From positions 51,556,028 through 51,616,027 of the forward strand of contig NC_087062.1 of assembly GCF_963678635.1 (NCBI RefSeq): DNA of 60,000 nucleotides. Reading direction: 5' to 3'. Positions within the stretch are counted from its first letter, which is position 1; every line of letters begins with the position of its first letter. The notes under the pieces were generated by a model that saw only the letters and a program-made list of their open reading frames with translations, was not told where the DNA came from and did no database searches. The translations under genes were made by a program, and so were the position numbers. Below are positions 31,047 through 41,966 of this stretch, in pieces. The DNA comes from Symsagittifera roscoffensis. Lineage: Eukaryota > Xenacoelomorpha > Acoela > Convolutidae.

Positions 31047-31456
31047 TGAGTTAGGACCGATGTGGTTAACTCATAGAGTAATTTCGGATAGGGTACACCG
31101 TCTGCTCGTCACGCTATCTTATTTTCGGCCGGATAGATTCGTGCAACTTCTTAGTCTAATACCGATCCTAATCTTACTCTTATACTTTCTAGTCTCAGGG
31201 TGTTTAACTAGTCTCTGCTAGGCTCAATAGATCTAGGGTATACTGGTCTGTTGCGGCTGCTGAAGTTCTCTTGGAGAGGCAACTAATTTCTAAGTTAAAT
31301 TCAAATCTCTCTGGTGCTGAAATTACAAGTAATTTCAGCACTTACAAATAAGTGGGTTGTTAGTTAGATGGATCATGATTGGTTAATATTAAATACTTTA
31401 CAGTGGTAAAATATCTAATTTATCCAATCATAAAATATAGTTTAGATCAGGTTCCA
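31047..31456 (-). mobile_element. Solo LTR of the Gypsy-3 family
   Basis: A 410-bp minus-strand sequence colinear with the Gypsy-3 LTR at 54306-54715 (also 410 bp), with TG...CA ends. It is flanked by the 4-bp duplication TAAC (31043-31046 and 31457-31460). No internal element sequence adjoins, so it is a solo LTR left by LTR-LTR recombination. Confidence 0.88.
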
Positions 31457-31464
31457 TAACTCTC

Positions 31465-31792
31465 GGATCAACCGTACAATCCCCCCGCCAATCGATTTAG
31501 GGGGGGGGGGGGTAAAATACTGGGTTTTCGTAAATCAACTTTGAGGGCAAGCTTTAAAATAAATTGATGTAATTAACAAAAAAAAAAACAAAAAAACTAT
31601 GAGTTAAAATTTGGTTATTTAACAGTATATAATACGCATTCCTATTGAAATGTTTTTGAGCAGTCTATACTGCGCTTTTTGTTTGAAATGAATAATTTAA
31701 GCGAAATCAATTTTAAAAATTAGTACATGGCTAAGGGGAGATTCTACGGGGTCACTTGGGAGGGGGGGGGGGGGGTTGTACGGTTGAGGGTT
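31465..31792. mobile_element. MITE with 8-bp target duplication and poly-G tracts
   Basis: 328 bp. The left end GGATCAACCGTACAATCCCC and right end TTGTACGGTTGAGGGTT are inverted over CAACCGTACAA. TAACTCTC flanks both sides (31457-31464 and 31793-31800), a perfect 8-bp duplication as made by hAT or related transposases. Runs of 13 and 14 G occur near the two ends. Non-coding. Confidence 0.82.
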
Positions 31793-31858
31793 TAACTCTC
31801 TGCCATCGAGTTTTATTGAAGTACTTTCAATTATAATTATTTTGGAGCATCACTTTCA

Positions 31859-32251
31859 ATGCTTTTTGTCAATGGAGTATACTGTTTATCTAATTTTAAA
31901 CCGATTTACACCCTCTTGATAGATATTGACAATATAATCTCAAAACAATCACCCAAAACCCATGAGCAGCTGAGGTTAATAAATATCGAAAATCGGTACT
32001 GCATCTACTGTGACAAAATACCTGTGCACCCAGGTCCAGATCCGCGACTTGTCCGCAGCCGGGTATTGAACAATTCTCCTCAAATCGCCAAGAAATTAGA
32101 GATATTTAAGCTGTATATAAACTTTTGCTTGTTTTTGTTTTGTTTTCAAGTTAGCCTTGTTGTTGTGATAAATTTCTTGAAAAAAGTAAGTAATGTTTCC
32201 ACCGACCCGATTTCATTATTTGGGCGAAGAAAAAAACACGAAGATCCCTGA
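31859..32251 (+). other. Open frame of 130 codons, unassigned
   Basis: ATG-started frame with NIENRYCIYCDKIPVHPGPD (a CX2C pair) and a hydrophobic stretch INFCLFLFCFQVSLVVVIN that could span a membrane. No family recognised, no neighbouring exon or operon logic. It lies between two MITEs. It may be chance or a decayed fragment. Confidence 0.2.
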
Positions 32252-32269
32252 AACGTCATCGCCAGTAGC

Positions 32270-32820
32270 ATGCCGAGGAGGGGGCGGGCGAGGGAAACAT
32301 TCGCCTCCCCGCACCCTCCCTCAATTCTGATCGCCAAATTTCCAAAGGATCCCCTATTTGGTATTATTTTAACAGATCCAATTTTGGCTGGCCAACGTCA
32401 AAATTTTTCAAAAGGCGTCTTCGACGCCAATATAAATAAATTTGACGGGGGAGCTCGAAATGTTTTAGTCAAACTTTTATAATTTTTAAGTGCTCAAAAC
32501 ATCATTTTCAGCCTGTTTTTTGTTTTTTTTTTCAAAAATTTTTAAGCGGCGCAGAAAATTTTGGACAATATACGGTCCTTATCAGAGGCGGATCTAGGAT
32601 TTTCTCGAGGGGGCAGTGCGAATTTTCAAAAGAAAGTTTAAAATTTAATCGACTTTTTTTAGGTCGACCAAAATAAAGACTGTATTTTAACCAAGTTTTT
32701 TTTGCTCCGCAGGCGAAATAATTGAAAAAAGAGGCCAAAAAAGCATTTTCGACACTTTTTGGAAATTGTGTCGCTTTTCCTTCAAAATTAGTATATTGGA
32801 ACCAGTCCAAAACAAGTATT
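32270..32820. mobile_element. Two partial hAT-type MITE copies in opposite orientation
   Basis: 32270-32570 follows the plus reading of the 22839 MITE (GGCGTCTTCGACGCC corresponds to GGCGCCTTTGGCGCG there). At 32585 CAGAGGCGGATCTAGG starts a second copy reading the other way, to about 32820. The right end is truncated. Non-coding; the small frames inside are shadows. Confidence 0.6.
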
Positions 32821-32995
32821 TTATATATGCAACTTTATTCTTGATCAATTTTAATCACTGTAAAATACTTAGAACTAACAAATCCCTGACTAAAATTTAC
32901 GGTATTTTGTAAATCTGAAAGTATTTATAATTTCAGGCAGAAAAGAATAAAATTAACTCAGAAAGCAGTTGCTCGTCCTCTCCTCTAACCTCGCA

Positions 32996-33085
32996 AGAAT
33001 ACCATAATAAACTAGATCTATTGAGACTAGGAAATATAAGAGTAAGATTAGGATCGGTGTAAGGCTAGGAAGTTTCACGAATCTG
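32996..33085 (+). repeat. Fragment of a Gypsy-3-type LTR
   Basis: CTAGATCTATTGAG and AGAGTAAGATTAGGATCGGT are shared with 54520-54605. The fragment lacks about 20 bp between them and has no recognisable termini. Confidence 0.6.
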
Positions 33086-34037
33086 AGGGTTGGCAGGGTC
33101 CGAATGCCTGAGGGGGAGGGATTTTACGCAATAGCGAGTACAATAGCGAAAACCGTTAAACTTACGTCAAACTCAGTGAGTTCGCGTGCAATTCTCTCGG
33201 AGTTTCTTCATATCAGTGCAAATAAATTAAATTGAAATTACTTCGCTAAGCACTGATGTCCATCCTTGTCTTGAAGGAGGTTGCCTGTTTACCAAAAATA
33301 TCTTCACTGGCAGCTTCTGCTTAACTTCAAGGAAATTTCAATAGTCAAATGGCGAAGGTTACAAAAGTTTGGCACTGTGGCGCTGAAATCAAGCAGAAAC
33401 AGATGGGCTACAATGCTACGTTTGAGAGAAAAAAAATAGTTATTAAAAGACGGAGCAGCCCAGCCGATTTTGGATGCTCCGCCACCAAAAACACGATCTG
33501 AGACATGTTTTCTGCGCTCCCAAATACGGGAGGGGGTTTTGGTGCCCATTTGCGGCGACTTGTTGCGCGTCGGGTCTACCACGAGAAGAAGATACCATGG
33601 GACCCTGGTGTATCATTGTACCATAGACTTGTGGCTTCGGCCGACGGAGATCGCAACGTTCCTCGAACTCGACGAGAGCATGCCGGACGCGCCCAAAACA
33701 ACGGGCTAATAACAACAAAAACAGAGAAGAAAAAATAGCAAAACGGCCGCTAAAAACAACTCGTTTTTAGTGAACCAGTACAAACGAAACCTGCTAGGAG
33801 CATACGCAGTATCAGCGGAATCAGATAAAAGAGTTTGAACTTGTTTTCTTTAATTTTGGGAAGAAATTTTGTTGCAGAGAAAGTCTATACACTGCTTTCC
33901 TGTGAAGCTTTTTCTCTAAAAAATATTAGAAACAATTGTGTTGAAAGCGCGCTACAAGAAGAACATGTCAAAAAACAAAACCGCTTGCATAATAAAATCA
34001 CAAAAAAGGCAAAAAATTGTATGATCTTCTCGACCTA
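33086..34037. other. Intergenic sequence with a locally GC-richer segment
   Basis: 33460-33710 is clearly GC-richer than its surroundings and open on both strands (33470-33738 plus, 33304-33718 minus), but no motif is recognisable in any frame. Upstream and downstream parts are AT-rich. It could be an exon fragment of an old gene or an element of unknown type. Confidence 0.3.
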
Positions 34038-34490
34038 TGTGCGCTCAATCTGAAAAAACTGTAAAAGACAAATTAAATTATGAGTATTTTTCGGTAAACA
34101 CACATAACAAGAAATAAGCAATGTCAACGGTTTGCATAATCAAGATCACAAAATCAACTTGTTTCGGTACAACTCGTTTTTGAGATAATTTCGCGCAAGC
34201 TAGCCACAAGAACCGGTCGGTAATGTCCTTGAGACAAATTGCTCTTTTTGGCGGTCAGCCTTAATCAAGGCTGAACCTAATTAGAACCAAAAAACAGTTA
34301 AAATAGGATGTAACCCCCGTTTTTAGTATATTAATACATGGGCAGGTGGGGGACTCGAACCTACGTCAACTGTTATTTCACACGTTTAATCGGCGTTAGC
34401 TTACTTTGTCTTAGTCCGCTTGGCCAACTGTTCTTATTTTATATGCATCTATACTTGTTTTATTCTATACTCTTGTTTTGCATTGCAACA
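34038..34490 (-). repeat. 3' LTR of BEL-B
   Basis: 453 bp, TGTGCGCTCA to CATTGCAACA on the plus strand. The minus-strand purine tract GGGGGGAGGA abuts it. It contains about 70 bp more than the other LTR, a tRNA-like segment (34339-34432). Confidence 0.9.
34339..34432 (-). other. tRNA-like sequence inside the BEL-B 3' LTR
   Basis: On the minus strand TTGGCCAAGCGG fits an A-box and GGTTCGAGTCC a B-box of type 2 (Leu/Ser-like) tRNA genes. CCACCTGCCCA follows like a 3' acceptor. The 5' acceptor strand does not pair with it and the anticodon arm is poor. Probably a tRNA-derived fragment or pseudogene, not a working tRNA. Confidence 0.4.
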
Positions 34491-35649
34491 TCCTCCCCCC
34501 TGAAGAAGGAAGAACCGGAGCGAGCTTAACGGTCGGCCGCGTGACTTCACGGGTTGCGGTCCTGACAAGGGCGGATCGGGCGCAACCGTCCTGTCCGAAG
34601 TTTAGCTTGACGATTTGGGCGAGAGGGTAGTACCCACGCGGACTATCGGGCTCAATCACCCACACGAGATCGCCTGTTTTAAGAGTGAAGTCAGAATGAG
34701 TGTGCCACTTGACACGCTTATTCAGCGAGGGAACATATTCTCGAAGCCAACGAGACCAAATCGCGTTAGCATATGACTGCGCTCGCACGTACCTTTTCTT
34801 GTGATCGAAGTGCTCCCCGGGTAAAAGCGAAGGAAAGCTCGTGGCATGTTGTCCAAGCAAAACATGGTTTGGGGTTAACGCTTCTAACTCACGTGAATCG
34901 GTACTAACGGGAGTGATTGGCCTCGAATTCAAAGCCTGTTCAACTAAGCAGAGTGTTGTTCCTAACACCTCTTCAGTGACTCGCCTACTGCTTAGGATAT
35001 CGTACAGCACGCGCTTCACGCTTCGGACGAGGCGTTCCCAGGAGCCGCCATGATGGGGTTCGCCTGGCGGGTTAAATTTCCAAGTAACACCATTGTGTGC
35101 AAAAATGGTCGGAGCCATGCCATTCCAGCTCTTGATGCAGGCAAGTAATTCCTTTTCCGCACCAACGAAGTTCGTGCCATTATCCGAATAGATTGTGCTT
35201 GGCGTACCACGGCGCGCAACGAACCGTTCAATGCCCATGACACACGAACTGGTGTCCAGAGACGGTACAATCTCAAGGTGTACAGCCCTGGTGGTGAGGC
35301 AAGTAAAAAGAAATCCCGATCTTTTTTCCGTGCTTCTGCGAACCGGAACGTAAAGCGGTCCAAAGTAATCCACACCCGTATGATTGAAGGGTGGTTGCTT
35401 GTATCCGAGACGTTCGACAGGTAAATCGGACATAATTGGCTGGATGGTGCTTGCTTTGCGTTTACGGCATGTTACACATTGATTTTCGATAGACCGAAGT
35501 AGTCGACGCAACCCAAGTATTGCATATTTCATATTTAAAACGGAGAGCATGTAATCTAATCCTTGATGAAAATGCTTATGGTGGAGGCTGCGGGCCAACA
35601 AACGAACTAAGGTATGTCGGGCGTGGAGTATTATTGGGTGTAGTATCAA
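34465..35649 (-). pseudogene. BEL-B integrase
   Basis: A 394-codon frame. The zinc-binding region has a histidine cluster near residues 23-28 and C58/C61. The catalytic core has D94 (HTGVDYFGP), D156 (IYSDNGTNFVG) and E205 (GGSWERLVR), the complete D,D,E set with the BEL/Pao PPxxPHHGGSWER context. The C-terminus reads RPTVKLAPVLP and extends a little into the LTR. The frame is separated from the upstream RNase H frame by a one-base shift near 35640, so it would not be made as part of an intact Pol. Confidence 0.9.
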
Positions 35650-35821
35650 ACTCGGTATTCACTAAGCGCACAATCCGTCCGGTGGAACGAATGATTCCAG
35701 CGGGACCGATAAATGGCGAGTATGTGGCAATTTTACTACTATTCTTAATAGGTTTGCCAGCGGTGAGTGTTTTTAACTCAACGGGAAAGGATTCCATCTG
35801 AGCAAGATGAATCAGTTTGCT
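35576..35821 (-). pseudogene. BEL-B RNase H-integrase connecting segment
   Basis: In the same frame as the upstream Pol but after its TAA stop (35822-35824). It reads SKLIHLAQMESFPVELKTL and then SPFIGPAGIIRSTGRIVRLV, the conserved segment that precedes the integrase zinc domain in BEL/Pao. It ends because of a one-base shift; the next frame (to 34465) continues the protein. The two lesions lie within 200 bp. Confidence 0.8.
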
Positions 35822-37879
35822 TTATGCAATATCAAGTTCAGTGGGGTCGGTGATTCGTAAGTCCTTACCACGAAAATGCTTATGTGAAGGCAACATCCTC
35901 AACATAAAAGCGACTACTCGTTTATAACTTGTAAAGGAACTGAACCTTTCCCAATTGAACCCGTGTTCGGGATGTTTGATGGATGTGACATCGGTGACGA
36001 AGAAAGATGATGTCTCCAAGCAATTATCAACATCACAAGATGGACCCTTCAAACGAATTTTATTGATTACACGTTCGTCGGGTATAAGCGGCCAATCAGT
36101 AGTCCTGAGAATGCTCGGACCAATAACCCAGCTGCTATCCTTGAGGGCTTCCGAAGAAATCCCCCACGTACCGGTATCAGCTGGATTATCGCCGCTCAGA
36201 ACATGGTGCCACTCATCAATAGTGGTCGACTCGAGGATTTCGCCGACACGATTAGCGACGAATACAGGTAATTTTTCAGTGGAGTTTAGCCACTGCAAAA
36301 CTGTTGTACTATCTGTCCACATAAAGACATGATTAATAGAGACGGTAAGTGCGGTCAGTATATCATCTTTTAGTCGTGTGGCAAGCAGAGCAGCTTGAAG
36401 CTCTAGCTTCGGTATAGATAGCGCTTTCATGGGCGCAACGCGAGCTTTACCAAAGAAGAAGGATATTTGAGTTTTATGCGAGCTCGCGAGTCGCGCACGC
36501 AAAAATCCAACAGCACAGAAAACGTCCTGCGAGCTATCACCGAACATGTGGAGCTCAAATTGATCAACAGGCTCTGTGAAGTAACAACGGGGAATAGTCA
36601 ATTGCCCTAAGAGAGGGAGACCGGAGTGCCACTCGAGAAACTTATCTCTTATGTCTTCTGGCAATTCGTCGTCCCAACTTTGACCACTGATTTTCCAAAT
36701 ATCTTTCAGTAAAAGACCGGCCCTAACTGTGTATGGAGCTACTAACCCAACAGGGTCAAACACAGAAGAGACGAAACTCAAGACGGTTCGTTGAGTTATT
36801 GCTTTATCGAGAGGATGATCCAGTCCTCTGCTAACAACCAATGTGTCTTTCACATGGTCCCACTTAAGACCTAAGAAGTGTGATGATTGTTCGGCACCGT
36901 TACAAATTTCCTTGATGGGTGAAAACGAGGTTTCGGATTCCTCGGGGTTCATTGCTGAAGTGATTTCATCAGCATTACTGACAAATTTAGTCAAATTAAA
37001 TCCTCCTAATTTTAGTAAGGAAAGCAAATCGCGACTAGTTTTAATTGCTTGGGTAACGTTCTCGAATGAATCCAAGTAATCGTCCATGTAAAATTTTTCA
37101 TTTACGACTGAGGCGGCCTCAGGATATGTGGACATATTATCAGTTGCTGTTTTTCGCAACGCGAAATTGGCGCACGTAGGCGAATCCCGTGCGCCGAATA
37201 TATGGCGAGTGTACTGATGAACTACCACATCGGAAGTGGTATCCTCCCGCCACAAAAAACGGAGCGAAATTTGATCGCGGGCAAGGACTCCTACCTGGAG
37301 GAACATACCCTCTATATCCGCGGAGACGGCGTACTTGTGTTGACGGAATCGCAAAAGCACAAAAATTAAATTTTGGAGTAGGTCAGGACCCACCAATAAG
37401 GACTTATTTAAGGATGTGCCGTGAAACTTAGAAGCCCCATTGAGGACTCGGCGCACCTTATCCGGCTTATTCGGATTTACGACGGGATGGTGCGGAAGAT
37501 ACCACTCGCGATCGGAACGCTTACGTGGATCATGTGGTTCGACGGTAACGACATAGCCTTTCCTAATGTCCTCTCTAATTGTTTCTGCGTATCTTTTGCG
37601 CAGCTCAGGGTCTTTACTTAACCTTCTCTCCAATGATTTAAATTGGGCGAGTGACGAGTAATAATTGTTTGGTAGACTGACATTACTATCAATCCAAAGC
37701 ATAGGCACAATGTATCTTTCGCCATTGTGAACGGTTTCAGAATTTAGGATGGATAAAGCATGTTTATCCGCGGCGGAACGGGCATCGACTTGTTTGAAAG
37801 CACCATACGATTCCAACTCGTACCAGGATTTTATCTGGTCAGTCAGAGAAGAATCTTCAACAACATACTTGAAAAACAC
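35822..37879 (-). pseudogene. BEL-B reverse transcriptase and RNase H
   Basis: A 685-codon open frame. RT: YLPHHPVVNPNKPDKVRRVL from residue 127, first catalytic aspartate at about 188 (SADIEGMF), YMDD at 264-267. RNase H follows with FELHMFGDSSQ, LELQAALLATRL and FMWTDSTTVLQW, so its acidic residues are visible. The frame begins just after a TAA at 37892-37894 and overlaps the end of the gag frame by about 37 bases in the -1 register. The nominal first codon is GTG, so translation must come from upstream. It ends at an in-frame TAA. Confidence 0.9.
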
Positions 37880-40086
37880 GAAGAAGTAGAATTAACGGAC
37901 GGCGGCAACGGACCACTTATGACCCAACCTATCGGTAGGCGAACGGAACACGGTGAGTTTTTATCATCTCCCAAGATGAACTCAATGGGTCTAACGGCGT
38001 GGTAGTAGTCTTGTCCGATAATAACTTCAACGTCCTCGTAAGTATATTGAGTGGGCTTGATAGGTGCTAATTGTGGATATTTATTCTGCAAATCAGCAAT
38101 ATTGATTAATTCGGAACCAATCCGAATATTGTCTTTAACATATGCACAGAGAGAAAATACGAAATCACTATTATTCGGCTCGGAGGAAACTGTAAACTTG
38201 ACCCTCTGAGTCTCAACAACGGTGGTTGAATTGAAACCACTAATTGACAAGTTAACGGGCTCCGCTACTAAGCCGAGACGGTTTACGAGTGACGAAGACA
38301 CCCAGGAGTGAGTCGATGCACTATCACAGAGAACCAACGTCAGGATACTGGTTACATCCGAGGATACACCAAGTGTTGCAATTGGCAACAACCCTTTAGA
38401 AGATTCAATGTCATGTACATCACTAACAGCGGCATGGGTGGAAGTGTTTGTATTCTCTTTGGATTTATTTGTTCCAGCCTTATTCGAGACATTTAAATTT
38501 TCCTTCCGAGGAAATATTCTTTCGGCTCCATGGAGCAAAACATTATGTGTGCTATCACACTCTGGCTTCGGGCACTTTTTTGCTCTAGAACATTGCCGGA
38601 AACTATGATTGCCATTGAGACAAGCGAAGCAAAGTTTCTGTTCAGCTACGTATTTTGCTCGCTGAGTAGCATTCTTTTCCTTAAAAACAGCACAATTCCA
38701 CAATGCATGACTAGCTTTACACAAAACGCACGGCGGAAACTTAGACTTATCCTGAGCCTTACTAGTTACCTGGCTATTGGCTGCAAAAACTTTGGTTGTT
38801 TTTGGTTTAACCGGTTCCTCGTTTTTTGCCTTAGAGTTGAGTAAACGTAATCTTTCATGCCCCTCGGCCTTTTCTTTCAACCAGTTGTTAAAGTCTAAGA
38901 GTGTTGGTCGCTGCCACTTATGTCTAACAGTATGCATTGACCAAGCCTCCTTGAGGTTAGGCGGAAGTTTACTAACAGCTTGGTTTAACAGGTTAACACT
39001 CATTAGATCATCGTTGAAAGACAACGATTTGAAAACTGCTACGAGGCCAGATATGGCAGAGGAGAAACTAATGACATTTTCCGAATTGTGCATCTTAAGT
39101 GGAGGAAAAGTATTCAGCTTATCAAGATGCGCACCAACAATGGCATGTGGGTGCCCAAACTTCCGTTGCAAGGTGGCCAGTGCATCCTTGTACATAACGC
39201 CACAATAACTAAACTCCGCAATCGCGGTTTTTGCTTTGCCTGTGACGAGCGTTTTTAAGTATGTCAGTTTCGTATCATCGGTGAGAACAGCGGAATCAAC
39301 GGTGGACTTGAACTGACCAAACCATTCGTGCCAGTTTAACGGGTTGCCGTCAAACTGGGCTAACTTCCATTCAGGAAGATGATCTTTGCGGCTATGCATC
39401 AATAATTCCGCCAATTCACGAGCGGAGAGAGGTCGATCCGATGAACAAACTTGGTTCGGATAAGCAGAAGACGGTGCGTAGTCATCGTTGACTGGCTGAT
39501 AACCAGTATTAGTATGGTTGACGAAATGCGGAACATGTTGTGGATGAACTGGGGGAGTATTAAAATACACAGTCCCACCACTGGTATAAGTTGCGGCGGT
39601 GTTACACGATGGGACAACAGTTGTCACATTAGAAAAAATGTTTCCAGCATTACAACACTGAGCAGGCGTGACGATTGGAGTTGTAGCAGTCAATCGCCAT
39701 AAGTTTGCATCACTTGTGTAGTAATCGTTGATACTAGGTGACACAGTATGCGGAACAAAGGGAAGATTATGTTGCGTCTGGACTGGCGCTGCATGGCAAA
39801 TAGGTGCCGAAAAGAAAACCGTCGTTGGGTTTACTCCAGAAGATGAGAAGCCACCACCAGCAAATGCAGGCGACAAAGAAACAAAACCAGAACCGGGTTG
39901 GGCCGGTAACATTGGGACAGGTAATGATTCCGGTTGCGCGATGGCAAAACTACCATTAGTTATGTTTGAACTCATGGTCTGTAAAGGAACAGCAGACGGT
40001 GGTGGCAACACGTGTGCACTAGTATGCATATTGTTAACTGGGAATGGAACAGAGGCTGGGAATGAAACAGAAGCTTGCAATGGCAA
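37843..40086 (-). pseudogene. BEL-B Gag capsid, zinc knuckles and protease
   Basis: A 747-codon frame. It starts with a Pro/Ser/Val-rich spacer, then the BEL/Pao capsid region (DUF1759-type): LAQFDGNPLNWHEWFGQFKS through TLLDFNNWLKEKAEGHERL. The knuckle block has CVLCKASHALWNC, CFACLNGNHSFRQC and CPKPECDSTHNVLLH. The protease has LCDSASTHSWVSS, i.e. D-S-A where D-S/T-G is usual, and RLPIGWVISGP near the end. Pol follows in the -1 frame at a five-T run (37872-37876). The N-terminal part of Gag lies in other frames upstream. Confidence 0.88.
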
Positions 40087-40820
40087 AAGCTTGCGCTGCC
40101 AAATTGAGGCATAACCCGATGTCCATAACTATGGATTCCAGGGTCACTCAATGCTGTGTGCTCATGGTTATGACTATTACTGGTGTGAATTGCATGAGCA
40201 AGGAGGGTGGAAGTCGTCGGTCCTGACGAAATGGGTACACGAGTGAAGGCCTGCAAACCTGGCGCACTAGCAACGTCGGGAGGTGCTTGTGAACTAACAG
40301 AGTCTAACCAATCATTAGTTCGATCGGTTGCTACCTTTGAAATAGGTTGACTTACTCCTGTCAAGTTACTTTCCGCTACCTTCTCGCTAACCTCAGATGA
40401 GCTGTCCTCAAGTTCAAACGCTTTCAATTCCATTTCAATTAGTTGCTTTTTATGATGTTCAGCCAATTGCTCTAGTTCCAGCTGACTTTGTTCGCACTTA
40501 GGACGGTTCTCTTGGTCTTTAAGTCTTAAAGATACTTGATACTGCCTTTCCAGCTCCTCATGGCGTCGTTTTACTAAAGCTAACTCATGCCGTTTCTCAC
40601 TTGATGACATAGTGCGAACAGTCGACGTATGACGAGTGGAAGCAGATTTATCAGACTTATGTGAGTCAAGCTTTCTACTATCCTTAGACTTATTAGAGAC
40701 CTTAGACCTGTTTTCAGATACTCGTGCTGCTGAATCACTTGTTTTGTGCGAGCGCGAGGATGTCTCAGACCTAGTTTGTTGTAAAATCCCTTGCTCCCTG
40801 TAATGCCGGCTGCTGGACAT
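39972..40820 (-). pseudogene. BEL-B Gag middle segment (Ser-rich and coiled coil)
   Basis: Out of frame with its neighbours on both sides. The first 70 residues are Ser/Arg/Lys-rich, followed by a highly charged helix (RRHEELERQYQVSLRLKDQ and on to LIEMELKAFELED) that is probably a coiled coil, as in many BEL Gags. Frameshifts near 40820 and near 40080 connect it to the flanking frames. Together the three frames give a full-length Gag order. Confidence 0.75.
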
Positions 40821-41149
40821 GACGAAGGTTCAAGGCTCATCTTGTAACTCTGAGCTTCGTGCATTACTTTATCGTTCATTTCGGTTACTTTCTTAAGCCA
40901 AAGGTCTTGCTGAGCAATAACTTTTTCAGGATTTTCCGTTTTTCCCGCTAACCTAATTAATTGCTCATTGACGTCGACAGCTTTTTCCAACGCAATTTTA
41001 CATTTGTAAACAGCATTATCAATTTTTGTAGTGCGACTATTATTCTCAATGTACTCAAGTAATAGTGAGTGACCTTTAAGCAGCTCATTTTCTAGATTTA
41101 GACGGGTTTCGAATAACTTGCGTATCTTACTTTGGAATTTTTCGTCCAT
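40800..41149 (-). pseudogene. BEL-B Gag N-terminal segment
   Basis: First ATG at 41149-41147 (MDEKFQSKIRKLF); the listed frame begins nine bases earlier at GTG and runs to 40580. It is helical and charged, with KCKIALEKAVDVNEQL and EKVIAQQDLWLKKVTE, comparable in place to the N-terminal helical domain of BEL Gag. The meaningful reading stops at a frame change near 40820. Confidence 0.7.
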
Positions 41150-41261
41150 GTTTTTCACAAATTGACAATATTCTACGGACGCTCACTTATAGAAAACAAT
41201 CAATAAAATGAGATACTGTTTTGGTACGTAATTAAATTTGCATTATTAAATCAACATTAGC

Positions 41262-41894
41262 TTACAAGACGGGGGAACTTGACGTCTCAAAGCTTCCTTT
41301 TCTTATAGCTTTCCGATTTCTTATAGCTTTCCGAGCTTTGAGGGGTAAGCGGTTTCGCTTCTTACGTGTCTTAAGGATGTTAAGATTAGCGCTATAACGC
41401 CTTAGAAGGAGGAGATTCTTTAACTCAAGGGAAGGAGGCTGGTGAAGCTCTTTGTACTTCTCAATTAGTACCTGGTCCTTAGCCTTACGCTTAGAGATAA
41501 AGTCTTTAACGACGTTGAGAACGAGAATACCTGTTGAACCTAAACTTTCCCCTATATCCTCGGTTCCGTTCCGTCTACAGTATACGATCGCACAAATGTT
41601 TGTCCTATACCTTAATAACAAATTGACAAGTTGCTCACTACTCAGCTTGCGGTTATTGTTGCTGCGGTGCCTACTTATCGAGTTATTAATGGCGTCGTGC
41701 CAAATTACGAGGTCGTTACGGTGCGACAAGTAGTGATGAAGGTAGTACTGTATTGTTTTCTGAGAGTCCTTAGCGTTAAAGTTCAAACTTAAACCTGGCT
41801 TCGTAAAGCAAGTATCTTTGACGCGCTTCTGGGACGGAGCGGGAAGTTTTCGGAGCGCGTGATCCAAGGAACTAGCTCCTAGAATGAATACCAT
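41262..41894 (-). CDS. Extra ORF in the BEL-B leader, SGNH-hydrolase-like by weak resemblance
   Basis: An intact 210-codon frame from the first ATG (41894), between the 5' LTR and gag, on the same strand as the element. It opens MVFILGASSLDHALRKL, where GAS sits as the block I GDS motif would in SGNH/GDSL hydrolases. It contains DLVIWHDAINNSISRH, AIVYCRRNGTEDIGES and a basic tail (KTRKKRNRLPLKARKA). BEL/Pao elements do not usually have an ORF here. I do not recognise a named family; the hydrolase idea is inference. A longer GTG-start version reaches 41987. It has no stops, unlike gag and pol next to it. Confidence 0.55.
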   Translation of the reverse strand: MVFILGASSLDHALRKLPAPSQKRVKDTCFTKPGLSLNFNAKDSQKTIQYYLHHYLSHRNDLVIWHDAINNSISRHRSNNNRKLSSEQLVNLLLRYRTNICAIVYCRRNGTEDIGESLGSTGILVLNVVKDFISKRKAKDQVLIEKYKELHQPPSLELKNLLLLRRYSANLNILKTRKKRNRLPLKARKAIRNRKAIRKGSFETSSSPVL

Positions 41895-41966
41895 ACACTT
41901 AGGGGACCTATGCGACGGCTTCGTTATACGCTTAAGTACCAATGGGGTTGGAAAATTAAGTAGGTC

